From Favolaschia claudopus (lineage: Eukaryota; Basidiomycota; Agaricomycetes; Agaricales; Mycenaceae): a stretch of 64,000 nucleotides of DNA. Below the pieces are notes generated by a model. It worked only from the letters and a program-made list of their open reading frames with translations. It did no database searches and was not told the DNA's origin. A program made the translations under genes and the position numbers. Numbering within the stretch: position 1 is the first letter of the stretch; each line of letters starts with the position of its first letter. Where the stretch lies: positions 372,001 to 436,000 of the forward strand of contig JAWWNJ010000020.1 in the NCBI GenBank assembly GCA_037176885.1, written 5' to 3'. Below, piece after piece: positions 43,268 through 53,650 of the stretch.

Positions 43268-43808
43268 GGATGCCCTAGTCTCGGATACCCAGACCTTCCT
43301 GCGTAATCCTTGTTGGTAGTTTACGCAGAGCCCGGAGCTCTTTCCTAATCCGTAATTCCAATGACAGTTTTGACGTTTGATTGATTTTCGTGATGATGGA
43401 TGTGGGGACTTGGGCCACTTCGATTTGAGCACCTACCAAGACCTACCATAACCCCCGCCGCGGTCATTGCGTCGCGTGTATGCTTTGAATTGTAGCCATA
43501 TTCAGTGGCTGCCAGCCGCCCACGTCACATAGGAGATGTTGAGAGTGCTCGCAGGGGGCGGGGTAACCGTCGCCACCCTCCGGAGGCATGGTCGAAGTGG
43601 ACGCAGTGACGCGCGAAGTGGGTTATGGTAGGTGCTCCAATGGAAGTGGCCCAGACGTTCCTACGCCCTTGTTCCGATCACCCTCAAAATCAATCAAATG
43701 CCAAAACCTGTCATTGAAATTACAGATTAATATTAGGAAGTAGCTCCGATATATCTAATCTCGCCCTCTCGAACTGCGGAGGAACGTCTGGGTATCCGAG
43801 ACTAGGAT
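43268..43808. mobile_element. Foldback element, TIR CCTAGTCTCGGATACCCAGAC
   Basis: The left end CCTAGTCTCGGATACCCAGA and right end TCTGGGTATCCGAGACTAGG are exact inverses. Inner arm segments also pair (GACAGTTTTGACGTTTGATT against AATCAAATGCCAAAACCTGTC; GCACCTACCA and CCTACCATAACCC against GGGTTATGGTAGGTGC). The element is about 540 bases with arms of nearly 200 and a GC-rich centre. A partial copy is at 38310-38460. Confidence 0.75.
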
Positions 43809-44751
43809 CCCCAGCCCCATCTATATGTAAGTACAAGGCTGCATGATAAATATCAGATCTATATCTGGGACGGAGTCCCGGGCGGACCGAAAAGGTTCAT
43901 ATCCTGACAAACTACGCAGATGGGTAAAAGTAGCGGAAGATACGTATAGTATCATTGAACGACGATATTGGCAGTGTGTACAAAGTATCCAATCTAACTT
44001 ACGAGGGGGCTCTGCGGGGATGACATGCGTGAAACTCAGGTAGGCAAGTGTGAAGAGGCTGCAATGGTTAGAAGAAAAAGCATAGCATGAGGGAGCATGG
44101 GGAGAAAATAAATAAGTAAGGAGCCAATATGTAACTCGAATTTCAGACCCGAGGGTGAGTGCATGTATCGTACTCGGTACGAGGGGCCAAGCTACGATCC
44201 GGGTGTGTGGGTCCGACGCCTGCGCGGTTTATACCAAGACACTCGACACTGGCAGTGCATACCAAAGAGAAACACGCCCTCTCGGATGAAGCGCTGAGCA
44301 TCACTTACATCCGCGAACTCAAAACGGTTCACAAAATTCGGCAGTTTGGAAATGACACGATTCATCCCGCCATCAATCCCATCGGCAGGCATAGGCTGAT
44401 GCCGGTCGTGCCGCACCCAAGCAGGGATACACAGCGCGCTCTCCCCTCCCTCTTGCCTCCTCTGAGTCCCCTCTTTTCCTTCCCATGCTGCTACCTATCT
44501 TGCTCGCCATTGCCAATGCATTAGACTCCCCCGGGAGTCCCAGGCTCACCCGCTGTCCTATGAGTATGTTGTTTCTACGCCCTGCGGGGCAAAGGCCTCG
44601 TCAAGGAGTCTTCACGATATACACTTCCCAATCGATTGACTCAGCTTATGGCTGATTAAAGTACCTCCTAATGCTTCTTGGCTAGTTACTTGCTCAAGTA
44701 AACATCCATTGCTAGTCTAATTAAAGTCCTTGTGTAACATCATCATTCATG
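43809..44751. other. Intergenic, no gene seen
   Basis: Short frames only; nothing recognised. Confidence 0.35.
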
Positions 44752-45482
44752 TACAGTCGTAAACTAGGAAGCGCAACATTACGTAGAAGAGCAACACGCG
44801 GATTTCGGCCCTGATAACCATTCTCCAGCAAGAAATCTGGCACTTCCTACCGTTTTCAAGGTCGCTGAATTCGATGGAATGGTTTTTGGAACATGGAAAT
44901 CCACCGTTTAGCTTGTACGGCCGCGATTGCTCAGAAATTGCCAAATCTGGGGGAAATTTGATGTTCCCCGCTTTTTTTTTGGAGATTTCCATGGGCCTGC
45001 TTGTGCTCAAATAGTCTTTGAAAGTTGAATCGTATCCCTTAAAAAATTTGGACTGATTCGGTTTCTAACGAACTCAAACGAGCCGATCTTTCGCGGACTT
45101 TTGACCTGTAAGGCAGCCAGGCTGAGCCGGGAATTTTGCCGTTCGATCCACATATTTTTGGGTGCTCCCCAGCAAGTCAAATTCATTGTATGATATCTTC
45201 AGCACCCCAATTCACCTATATTTCGCTGTCCCGACCTGCAGGGAAGGCTTCAGGCTTTGTTTGTCTGTGTTGCGCTTCTACGTTAATCGGCCAAATTCGG
45301 TGATGCCGAACTTTGGACCTCGATCTCACTCAAAACATCGCAAACTTTTTGCTGAATCCATAGAACAGATACAGGGCTAGTGCTCTATCACAAAATTTCC
45401 GGGTATAAGTATAACAATTTCTTGGAATAATTTGCCGAGAATGTTAATCGTGATTCGTTGCGCTTCCTAGTTTACGACTGTA
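44752..45482. mobile_element. TIR element CAGTCGTAAACTAGGAAGC, TA target
   Basis: TA-flanked, 731 bases. The ends CAGTCGTAAACTAGGAAGCG and its exact inverse (CGCTTCCTAGTTTACGACTG) extend through GCAAC. The interior is non-coding. First of four elements packed into 44752-46237. Confidence 0.8.
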
Positions 45483-45506
45483 CATGTAGAGAAGATATTA
45501 AATTTA

Positions 45507-45718
45507 TACAGTTACGGCAAAGCCAAAGGTGACGTCACGTGGGCCACGTATGTACAGTGGCGGCGGGATCCAAAAAAGATGGGGCCCCAATCGACTCCAC
45601 TTGCATCAAAAGTTCCAGAAATGGACTGTTCTATTTTTAGGGGTGCCATCAGATCCCGCCGCCACTGTATGCGCCAAATATGTCACGTGACGTCACTTTT
45701 GATCTTGCCGCAACTGTA
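45507..45718. mobile_element. TIR element CAGTTRCGGCAA, host of a nested MITE
   Basis: TA-flanked. Left CAGTTACGGCAAAGCCAAAG and right (other strand) CAGTTGCGGCAAGATCAAAA, both leading into GTGACGTCACGTG, form the inverted repeat. The MITE at 45553-45669 sits in its middle. Its right TA is shared with the next element at 45717. Solo ends of this family occur at 14370-14395 and 48370. Confidence 0.75.
45553..45669. mobile_element. MITE, TIR CAGTGGCGGC (copy 2, nested)
   Basis: 117 bases between TA dinucleotides. The ends CAGTGGCGGCGGGATC and GATCCCGCCGCCACTG are inverse. The inside shows ACTCCACTTGCATCAAAAGT, the reverse complement of the core of the copy at 14080-14210. Confidence 0.85.
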
Positions 45719-46237
45719 TGGTTGCGGCCAACACTTCATGGCAAGCCGTAATTTTGGTCAAATTCGCTTCAGATTGCAGATTCAGAACCGCAGAATGCAG
45801 TTTTATTAGATTTTCGTTTCCAGGGGGGTTGTACCGTGGGAAAATAAACGCGAAATCTGCTCGAAGGTGAGAAAAAAAAATTGTGCTTGGATGGCCTCAC
45901 AACCGTTCTGAGTGGTGCATGGCTTTGCGTCAAAGCTTACGCAACCTGTCATTTGGTGCAAAAGTTGAGCTTTTTGTGCTGAAGGAACCGGAACAGGAAG
46001 GTGATTGACACACACAGCCACCGGCTAAAGCCTGGCCCGGGATCAAAAGCGCGAAACCTGTGTGCGAAAAACATTTTTTTTTTTGCGATTTTCAAACCTT
46101 TGGTCCAGTGGATGTCTAGAGACATCTCTTCTGATGCTTTCTGCACAGTTTCAGTAAAATCGGGGTAAAATTGGAGCACTAGTAGCGATTTCCATATCGG
46201 GTAAAACGTTTGTCACGAAGTTTGGTCCGCAACAATA
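45717..46237. mobile_element. TGGTTGCGG-family TIR element, TA target (copy 2)
   Basis: 521 bases. Left TGGTTGCGGCCAACACTTC, right (other strand) TTGTTGCGGACCAAACTTC. Shares ATCAAAAGCGCGAAA with copy 1 at 34792-35316. It abuts the preceding element so exactly that the same TA serves both. Confidence 0.75.
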
Positions 46238-46331
46238 TATACTTTATAGATCGAGGTCCTCATGCCCTAAGAACATAGGCGGGGGTGCTAAAAGTCTCTA
46301 GGTCGCGTCGAAACGGGCCAAAACCACTCAG

Positions 46332-47012
46332 TTAACGCGTTGTTCGGCCGTACTCGCCCCTGTTCCGGTATGCCGAGACAAGCGGCCCGTCATCAGATTC
46401 GTGGGAAATGCCATCGATCATGCCCGCGATCATCCCATTAAACATTTCGTATGTTGTTTCCAACTCCCAAATGCTCTCAAACGGTTGGCAGCGAAAGGTC
46501 GGCGAACGATCGACCCCGTCGGCACAAGAAATCGCGTCAAGAAATCGCGTTCGACGAAGCTTGTGCTCGGCAGACGATAATTGATTCCGTTGCTCCAGTT
46601 CGTTGGCCAGGTCCTCAAACGAGGGCAAATTGCCAGAGCGTGTGGGGACATCATGCACAACGACCTTGTACCAGGGATCCGACGTATAGCAGTTGGGTAT
46701 TCCCGGTGCCTTGAAACCAAGGCGGGGGCGTAGCACCTTCCATATGTCGTCCTGGTGCGCCTCGAGCATATGTGCAGTGCAGGAGGGGAGCGATGGATAC
46801 AGAATCAGCCTTCCGGCGCGAGACATTCGCACCGCGCGGACTTCGGCTGGGTACGGAAGGACGTCGTTTACCGCCTTGAAGATGGATTCACATTTGAGCT
46901 GCCAGGTTTTTTCGTCGTCCACGTCGATAATGAACTGGGGCGGGCGTGTTTTCTTTGACTTGGATCTTGGGGCGCGCGTCTTGGGCCGAAGCTCGGAAAG
47001 AGTGGGGGCCAT
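46332..47012 (-). mobile_element. LINE ORF1 (gag-like) fragment
   Basis: Seen: a 226-codon frame, MAPTLSELRPKTRAPRSKSK, then KTRPPQFIIDVDDEKTWQLK, CESIFKAVNDVLPYPAEVRAV, RAGRLILYPSLPSCTAHMLEA, DIWKVLRPRLG, DPWYKVVVHDVPT and NELEQRNQLSSAEHKLRRTRF. Known from memory: this succession (rescued helix, V+.VRR..SG.L.L, A..L, ..KVVVHNVPT) is the N-terminal RNA-binding-like region of Tad-type LINE ORF1 proteins in agarics. The frame stops at 46332 with TGA-less truncation relative to a full ORF1, and no zinc knuckle, endonuclease or RT follows; the element at 45717-46237 lies just beyond. Likely a fragment. Confidence 0.6.
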
Positions 47013-47424
47013 GGCGTCCCAAGGGCCTTTGCGTTCTAGAAATTTTGAATCTAGTCAGAATATGAAACTATATTGAAATCAGAGTAGGATTCCACTTTAC
47101 TACAAGCAATGAGGGGCATAGTGAGTATTGAGCTAGAGGCAAAAACATTATTACTTGATTTGGGAGTGTGTTATCGTACAGCCATTCCCACGCATTATTG
47201 CGAGCTGAGGCCTCGCGAGCTTGCGAGTGGGGCCTCAGTGGAAGATAAGGTAGAGAGAGTAAATATTTTGTAGTTGCAAAATCCCTACGAAGTTCGCTTT
47301 CCCACGTATTACGTGATCACTGCTCTTTCGCTCGAACTCTCTCGTCGCGTACTCAACCGCTCAGACTTCGCGTCTTCCTCAATATCTTTCGTGCTTTCAC
47401 GCGTCTTTTAACCTCAATATCAAC

Positions 47425-47709
47425 ATGAACTCCGTAGCTAGCGTTCCTCTTCCCCTCGACAACAACTTTGACTTTGCTGGCTGGATGGCCCAACCTGACG
47501 ATGTTGCTGCTCCCCCCGATATAAAGCTTCAGGAGCGCAACCAATTCAACCACGATTTTGAACTTTTCAACCGAGCCAGCAGCCGCAAAACACGGCTGTA
47601 CCAGATGTCTCTTCTCGACAACTCCGTCACCCCAGCCATGGACGTCGGTCCTAAGCTCAAGCCTCTTTTCCTTTACGCACCCGAGGAGATTGAGAAGATG
47701 GGACATTAA
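47425..47709 (+). CDS. Small hypothetical protein, stop codon at a TTAA insertion site
   Basis: Seen: ATG at 47425 in good context (ATCAACATGAAC) gives 94 codons: MNSVASVPLPLDNNFDFAGW, MAQPDDVAAPPDIKLQER, NQFNHDFELFNRASSRKTRL and LLYAPEEIEKMGH-like end. I know no family. A C/T-rich leader (47330-47420) supports a real gene. The stop TAA (47707-47709) lies inside the TTAA target of the element at 47706; the flank beyond the element (TTAAAATC) would keep the same stop. It may be intact. Confidence 0.4.
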   Translation: MNSVASVPLPLDNNFDFAGWMAQPDDVAAPPDIKLQERNQFNHDFELFNRASSRKTRLYQMSLLDNSVTPAMDVGPKLKPLFLYAPEEIEKMGH

Positions 47710-48279
47710 ACCCGCGCCGGGAAGTTTTGTCACATGTGACATCACGCTTCCGTGCATTTGCGCTTTTTTTTGCCTCTTTCTTCAGTTAATTCAACCGATT
47801 TGTACATTTTCTGGGCTCAAGATCTTTGCCTCAATGTAATCAGATTATTTTTCTCCAGCTTTTCCTCCGTTTCAGGTGAACAAACAGCCAAATTGGCATC
47901 CTCGTCAAATTTTGCGGCGCACCACTGCGTGGAGCTGCCGCTTGACGAGGATGGCAATTTAGCTGTTTGTTCACCTGAAACGGCTCCAAAGCTTCCGAGT
48001 CTTGTGCAGGGTTTTCAAAGTTTAGATATTTTTTCTATGCTAAATACATATGGTAGTTGGGTTTCGGGCGCCGGCCCGGACGGCTGGGGTTTTCCACCCC
48101 AGACCCCGACCGCTGCGCGGGGCTTCCCGCTCGCCGCGGAGGCCCACTGCGTGGTGCCAGCGCTTGCCGCGAGGCCTTCTGTGATACAAAGACTGATACA
48201 TCACAGGGTTGGGGCGTGGGAACCGCCGGGAACTGGTGACAGCGTCACATTTGTGACAAAGTTCCCGGCGCGAGTTTAA
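47706..48279. mobile_element. TTAA-target TIR element (piggyBac-like), 574 bases
   Basis: TTAA on both sides, followed by ACCCGCGCCGGGAAGTTTTG at the left and, on the other strand, ACTCGCGCCGGGAACTTTG at the right, both leading into GTCACA..TGTGAC. TTAA targets are typical of piggyBac. No transposase. It contains a near-perfect hairpin at 47874-47981 and a GC-rich segment at 48065-48170. Confidence 0.75.
47874..47981. repeat. Near-perfect hairpin inside the TTAA element
   Basis: TCAGGTGAACAAACAGC at the left pairs with GCTGTTTGTTCACCTGA at the right, and the inner CATCCTCGTCAA pairs with TTGACGAGGATG-like sequence. Arms of about 38 bases, loop about 30. Confidence 0.75.
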
Positions 48280-48540
48280 AATCCCAAAGTGAAGATCACT
48301 CAGTGAGCTCTGCACTTCAAAATCATAAAATAGAAATTTTTACGATACCCAAGTATGAGATTCGTGGCAAACATGATACAGTTGCGGCAAAATCAAATGT
48401 CCCTACCATAAAAGGAAATTCACATCAATATTGACCTTCAACATGGGTATCTAGGTGAGACGCCTCGGACGCCTATTCTTCCTTTTGAAACACTTGTCTC
48501 ACCATAACATTACCTTTTCCTTGTCCATCGAAACAGACAA

Positions 48541-49400
48541 AGCTGATCATCGACTTTCTCATCATTGGCGCTGGTGTTTCAGGCCTTTCATGCGCCATAG
48601 CACTACGAAGAGCCGGCCATCGAGTCGTCGTGGTGGAGCGGGAGAAGGAAATAGGTCAATCTGATGTATGTCTGTCCTGGCAGAATGCTGTCCTATGCTG
48701 TCGGTGCGAGTTATACTCAGGGCCGCTTCTCTAGGTTGGCCGCGGCGTGCGCCTTCCTCCAAATTTATCCAAAATTTTGTACCGCTGGAACTTGAAGTCT
48801 GAGGTCTCTGCTTTTGCAGCAAAGTCGAAGCAAATTCAAATATATCGGTGTGCGTTCCAGCGCTGATGTTGTCTTCATACACCGCTCATTTGAACGCAAT
48901 CAGTGGATACAGGGGATCGTCTAGGTGATCACTATTGGGATGATGAAGTGCTTCGAGAAACGCAGGGGGAGTTTCTCTTCGGGCATGTAAGTCGAGCCGC
49001 TTTCTGCTCTACAGTCTCCATTCAAGCCAAGACCTCAGCTCGCCGATCTCCGCAAAATGATGTACGCCGTTGCCGTTGATCAAGGCGCCACTGTCCGTTT
49101 AGCTACCACGGCAGTATCCGTTGACCCTGAGCGTCACGCAGTCACTTTGGGTTCTGGAGAAACGTTAACGGCAGATGTGGTCATCGGAGCCGATGGTGCA
49201 TTTGGCCTCGTACGGCCAATGTTATTGAATGAACAGGGGATTCAGGAAGCAACCAAACCGACCATGTGCATGTACAGGTAGGTGATCTCGGTTTCCGTAG
49301 ACATTGTCTGACCGCCATATACAGCGCTACTGCACCCAAAGCTTTGGTGGAAAAAGATCCACAATCCAAGCATTTTTATGAGCACGAAGTAGTTCAAGCT
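48541..49400 (+). pseudogene. FAD-dependent monooxygenase, N-terminal fragment
   Basis: Seen: after an acceptor (GAAACAG, 48529-48535), the frame LIIDFLIIGAGVSGLSCAIA and LRRAGHRVVVVEREKEIGQ shows a Rossmann GxGxxG dinucleotide fold. Later exons give GRGVRLPPNLSKILYRW, then AVAVDQGATVRLATTAVSV, TLGSGETLTADVVIGADGAFG (the GD-type motif) and a last stretch ALVEKDPQSKHFYEHEV. Known: class A flavin monooxygenases (salicylate/PHBH-like). The preceding exon holds an in-frame stop (ATGGGTATCTAG at about 48444), and the gene breaks at 49400 where LTR-like sequence begins. The C-terminal half, with the substrate domain and the DG motif, is missing. Not functional. Confidence 0.7.
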
Positions 49401-49495
49401 TGTGGGAACTAGTTAGTATATGTTTACTGCACCTAGCGTGGGAATCCTCAGCCTTTCTTCTCTTCGGATTCTCCCTCGCTAGGTGCGCTGTGATG
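49401..49495 (+). repeat. Partial Gypsy-type LTR, cut by a MITE
   Basis: TGTGGGAACTAGTTAGTATA... down to GTGCGCTGTGATG matches 62439-62527 base for base except for a handful of changes. It carries the stem TGCACCTAGCG...CGCTAGGTGCG. It truncates the FAD monooxygenase gene. The LTR match resumes for a few bases after the MITE (TATTCTT at 49663). Confidence 0.75.
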
Positions 49496-49664
49496 TACAG
49501 TCGAAGCTGTCATAACCCATAGCTCCCATAACCCATAATCTCCCTTGACCCATACATTTTTGGGGTTTTTGACCGGTTTTTGGCTGGGATAACCCATAAA
49601 TCTATCATATCCCATAGCTTTTTGGCCCTACCGAGGGCTATGGGTTATGACAGCTTCGACTGTA
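49496..49664. mobile_element. MITE, TIR CAGTCGAAGCTGTCATAACCC, TA target
   Basis: 169 bases. The outer ends CAGTCGAAGCTGTCATAACC and GGTTATGACAGCTTCGACTG are exact inverses, followed by repeated ATAACCCATA words. It sits at a TA that is single (GATGTATTC) in the uninterrupted LTR copy at 62527, so the insertion site and TA duplication are certain. Confidence 0.9.
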
Positions 49665-49670
49665 TTCTTT

Positions 49671-50340
49671 TATGAGGTTCCCGAAAAGTGGATGGCTATG
49701 CAATGCGACTACTGTACCGATCTGTATGGAGGCAACGCTCTGAGGTGCGTTACGCGCCGTTGCTAGCCTTTTATGGTAATTTGCTGTGCAAAAGCAGTGC
49801 AAAATTACCACATATGGGACGATTTGTAAGCAAAAATGGCTCTGCGTTGTGCGTTATGTTGCTACCATACATATCGGTACAGTTCTCTCCTACAGGTACG
49901 CCATCAATACGTGATGTTAAACAGATTACAGCGGCGCAATCAGGGGAAAGTGCAATAAAAAAATACTCTCAGCCTAGGGCTCGCATCAATGGTATTCCTG
50001 CCTTTGTGGTTTCTTCGAAAGTCGGGAGTAATTTCCTATAACTTCAGTTCACACGGTTCCGAGTCCATCAATTCCATTCCCAAAAAAAATCAGAACCATT
50101 AGCCTGGGCAGCAGTCAAAATTGCACAAATTCCTGAATTCAGCTCTATGGTAGCAGATTTTACCGGGACTGCGGCACTAAGACAAGAAGTATGGCTTAAG
50201 TTGTGTATGTAAGGCTGATTTAACGAAACTTTGCCTTTGCTTTGCCTCTCACAAGATCATTTCTGTTCAGGCTGGACGGAATTAGCGCAAGCTCCCCCTT
50301 TTCTGTAAGCCGGGCACCGGCATTACAATACATAGTTGAT
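49671..50340. repeat. 600-base dispersed repeat (copy A)
   Basis: GAGGTTCCCGAAAAGTGGAT at the left to GGCATTACAATACATAGTT at the right; a second copy is at 58602-59116. Copy A contains a 173-base insertion (49711-49883), and about 55 bases (49989-50041) are inverted relative to copy B. No coding potential was recognised. Confidence 0.75.
49711..49883. mobile_element. Foldback insertion ACTGTACCGAT
   Basis: ACTGTACCGATCTGTATGGA and, on the other strand from the right end, ACTGTACCGATATGTATGGT are inverted ends; 173 bases. It is absent from the paralogous copy at about 58642, which shows it inserted after the repeat duplicated. Confidence 0.7.
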
Positions 50341-50641
50341 GTTTAAAAAACTTTGAGTGACAGAGGGCTCATCTATATCATGTTTGCTACAACTTTCGTG
50401 ATATAAACCTGGGGTCAGATATCACACAGTGAGTGAATGAATTAATCTTCAAAATACCATCTATTTGGCAGTGTTTGCCTTTTTTGGAACACAGTGTTCA
50501 GGATTTCAAGTAGGCCAGTACCTTGAAATAGGTTTACTATCTCACAAGTCTGTATATGAGACCTCAGGGCTTTCTGGGCCTTCCTCACCTTTCAATGAGA
50601 GTGCTAAAACAGAGCAATAAATTGTTGATTCGAGACGCAGA

Positions 50642-51023
50642 TACAGCCGTTTTGGAAACAATATACGGGTTTCGATTGAGTGGTGCTCATTCATTTGTGC
50701 TTACGTTTGTTGAGGATTCTGTCATCGGCAAAGCCGGGAGCACCACTTTGTGGGGCGTTGCCGTACCACATCAAGTGCCGCTGGTCCCTTGTTTTGGGCC
50801 TTGCTCGCAAGTCATGGCCCTGTCGAGCTCTGGGCAAGTAGCAGCTGAGTCTTGATCCTCAGTTCTGTTAACCCCCTGTTTTTTCCTGGTGTTCTTTGGG
50901 TGGCGGAAGCGAAAATCAGATTCGGCTGAAGTGGAGCTGGTAACGGGAAGCAAAACAAAGGTAAGCACAAACGAATGAGCACCACTTGATCAAAACCCGT
51001 ATATTGTTTCCAAAACGGCTGTA
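50642..51023. mobile_element. CAGCCGTTTTG-family MITE (copy 2)
   Basis: TA-flanked, 382 bases, opposite orientation to copy 1 at 41988. Ends CAGCCGTTTTGGAAACAATA and its inverse. The interior AAGTGCCGCTGGTCCC is the reverse complement of the copy 1 core. Confidence 0.85.
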
Positions 51024-53049
51024 AATAAACATTGAACATCAGCACAGGGAAAGCCCAATAGGTTCTGCTTGTGTCGTAGGCAATAGCATATGACCATCCC
51101 CTGCTTATCTCACCAGTTGGACCAACCGTCAACTCTACTAGCTGGTCGCGGGTAAGACATTTCTAAATTCGGTTACTTTTGGTATTGCCGAGTAATCCCC
51201 ATAAAGGCCTGTTTTTTTGGAAAAAGTCAGGAATTTTTTTGGCTCGAAAAGTCAGGATTTACACAGGCCTGAACCCAAAATGCTTTACAGCTGTTTTACG
51301 GTTTTTGTCCGGTTTCTGATGGAGTGGGGCATTTCGTTTCTTGTTTACACCTGTGTGCCTCCGAGTCGCCGTATGGCTCCACTCTGAGCTCAAATCGGGC
51401 TATTTTCGGCATTTTGCTCCACCAGTAAATGCAGTGGGGCTGCCAGAAGTCTGAACCCGCTGGGAGGGAGAATTCTCTCTGAGAAACCGCGTAGAATTAT
51501 CCGCTAATCAACACTGATCCCGCGCATGCCCGAACCTTTCCGTCATCAAGGCCGAGACGAGGCGCTGCCGGAGATATCCGTCTACTGTCTTGTCAACCAG
51601 CTGTACGTGCCACCAAAAATGAAGTTAATTAGGTACCACGGCCTGCATCATTGTATTTTGTAAGTTCTTCTTCGGTTGGTAGCACTTCTGGGTGGTTCCA
51701 GGTAATCTCCTTGAAAGCGGCCCAGCAAGTCTGAACCAACGGATGATTTTGTTCAGAAACAGTGAGCTCGAGGAGACCGCAGTGAAGTGTCCGGAGGCCG
51801 ATCCTCGACTTGGAATTCAGTGAGCGGCCGCGCCAAGCAAGCCATGCGTAAGAATGTCCAGCTGGTAATACTGATATCAGACAAGCAAGGATACTGGATT
51901 TGTGCAGCCAGCAGTTGTTGGAGACTCATAGTGAGGAAAAGTAAGAAGGAAGGGGACGCGTAGGAACGGGACGCGTCGCGTCTCCGACCTGACGCGCCGA
52001 CAGCGTGTGAATCAATTTCCTACCCGAGGAGTCCTAGTGTTGCCGCGGCTCGGCTCGGCTCCGGCTAGCCGACCGAGCTGAGCTATTTTAAGTTGAGCTG
52101 AGCCAGCCGTTACGAGGGCGGCTCCACGTGGCTCGGCTCAGGCTCAAGCCGGCTTGAGCCCGGCTCAGCCGCAGCTCGACCACAATTTTGCTCAGCCTGC
52201 GCAGTGCGCACCCGTTGCCCAAGGGGTACAAATGCTGTTTAAATACACATTTGCAGGCCACCAATGCCCTTCACCTTCATATTTCACGTCTGCGCTGTCA
52301 TTCATAGTGTTTTCGTCACCATGAGAAAATGTATTTAAAACTAAATTTAATAAAGATTTAGTGAGCAACGTAGTCTCTCGTAGACAGACGCTACAACAAG
52401 AATTATCCTCGTACCTGCGGTTGTTGTAGTCTGTTGAGAAGGTGCATCGGCTGATGCGTCGCCCGTCTTATTACATAATCAGAAATTTCTTGGGCTCCTT
52501 TTCATCGCTTTAAGCGCGTTTTAAGCAGAAATCTGGCCGCACTGACCTTTCTTAATTCAAAATGAACAACCTTGTCAGTCAAATCTAGACAAAATATTCA
52601 GCCAACGACGAGATTGAGAACCTGCTGACAAATCCTGTCAAACTCACGGGTCGTTCAATTAGGCTCATTGGGGAACGAAAATAGTAAATCCTACTTCATA
52701 GACCTGTTAGAATATATCATAGAAGGTACCTTCCCAGCCAAAGTTTGCTCATGGAAGGTGTACAACGGTGAAAGTAAGGGAGCAAGTCGTGGGAATAAAT
52801 TCAAACTCCGACGATTGGTAATAACACGGGCGACCGTGCAAGCGATCGCGGTCAATAACAGACTATGAGCAACGTGGCTCGCCAGTGTCGACAGCGTCAA
52901 GAGAGCCTGTGAGTATTCTTAAAAGACTAGAAAGGGTGTCTGTATGCTATTCCTATGTTGTGCGGTCGATATACAGTGCTGAAATTGCACCTTTGTGAAA
53001 AGCTTGCTGAGCCGTTGCGGAGCCGTGCTCCACCGCAGCCCCACTGCAT
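51024..53049. other. No gene seen; GGCTC-rich block and a short foldback
   Basis: The block 52050-52190 repeats GGCTCGGCTC / GAGCCGGCTTGAGCC in both orientations. The 54-base foldback (second copy of 37565-37618) lies at 52384-52436. Short frames elsewhere match nothing. Confidence 0.4.
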
Positions 53050-53375
53050 TAGGGACGGTCAGAGTAGCTGTTTTGAAGCGATTATGAGGGCGATTATCGA
53101 GGCGATTATGGATTTTAAAAAGCGTGGGATAAGCGTCGAAAACCATAATCGCCTTGAATAAGCGACTCCGGAGGAGCTTCTACCTCGATTATGAAGTCGA
53201 TTACGCTTATTGCCAATGCCTTTCAGCTTTAAATCCTGGAAAATGTCCGTTTGGTTCGGATTTGGGCTAGATATGGGAGACGGATAATTGCATAATCGAC
53301 TTCATAAGCGCCTCCATAATCGCCTTCATAATCGACCTCATAATCGCCTCGAAAACTCTACTCTGACCGTCCCTA
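53050..53375. mobile_element. TIR element GGGACGGTC with CGATTATGA arrays, TA target
   Basis: TA-flanked, 326 bases. Ends GGGACGGTCAGAGTAG and its inverse (CTACTCTGACCGTCCC, one mismatch). Both subterminal regions carry arrays of about five CGATTATGAGG-like 10-12 base units in opposite orientation. No coding sequence. Confidence 0.75.
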
Positions 53376-53650
53376 TTCACTGGTGGAGCAAAATGCCAAA
53401 AATAGCCCAATTTGAGGCCAGAGTGGAGCCATACAGTGCCAACCGCCACCTTTTCGGCACACGTGCCGTCAGTGATCGGCTGAGAATTAGAGCTCAAAAC
53501 CAAAGTTTTTGGAAGGAAACCGATGAAAAGAATGCGATTCACATTAAGGCCTCATTTTCTTACGTTATCGGTCATTTTTTTCGGCTGTTGAACCAAAATT
53601 TCCTACATTTTTTTGCCCTTTTCTCTGCTCCTGGCGGTCTAAACCTTGAT

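Noticed and set aside
49430..49492. CACCTAGCG...CGCTAGGTG stem as a tRNA
   Set aside because: No A or B box, no anticodon arm; it is part of an LTR that recurs at 62439.
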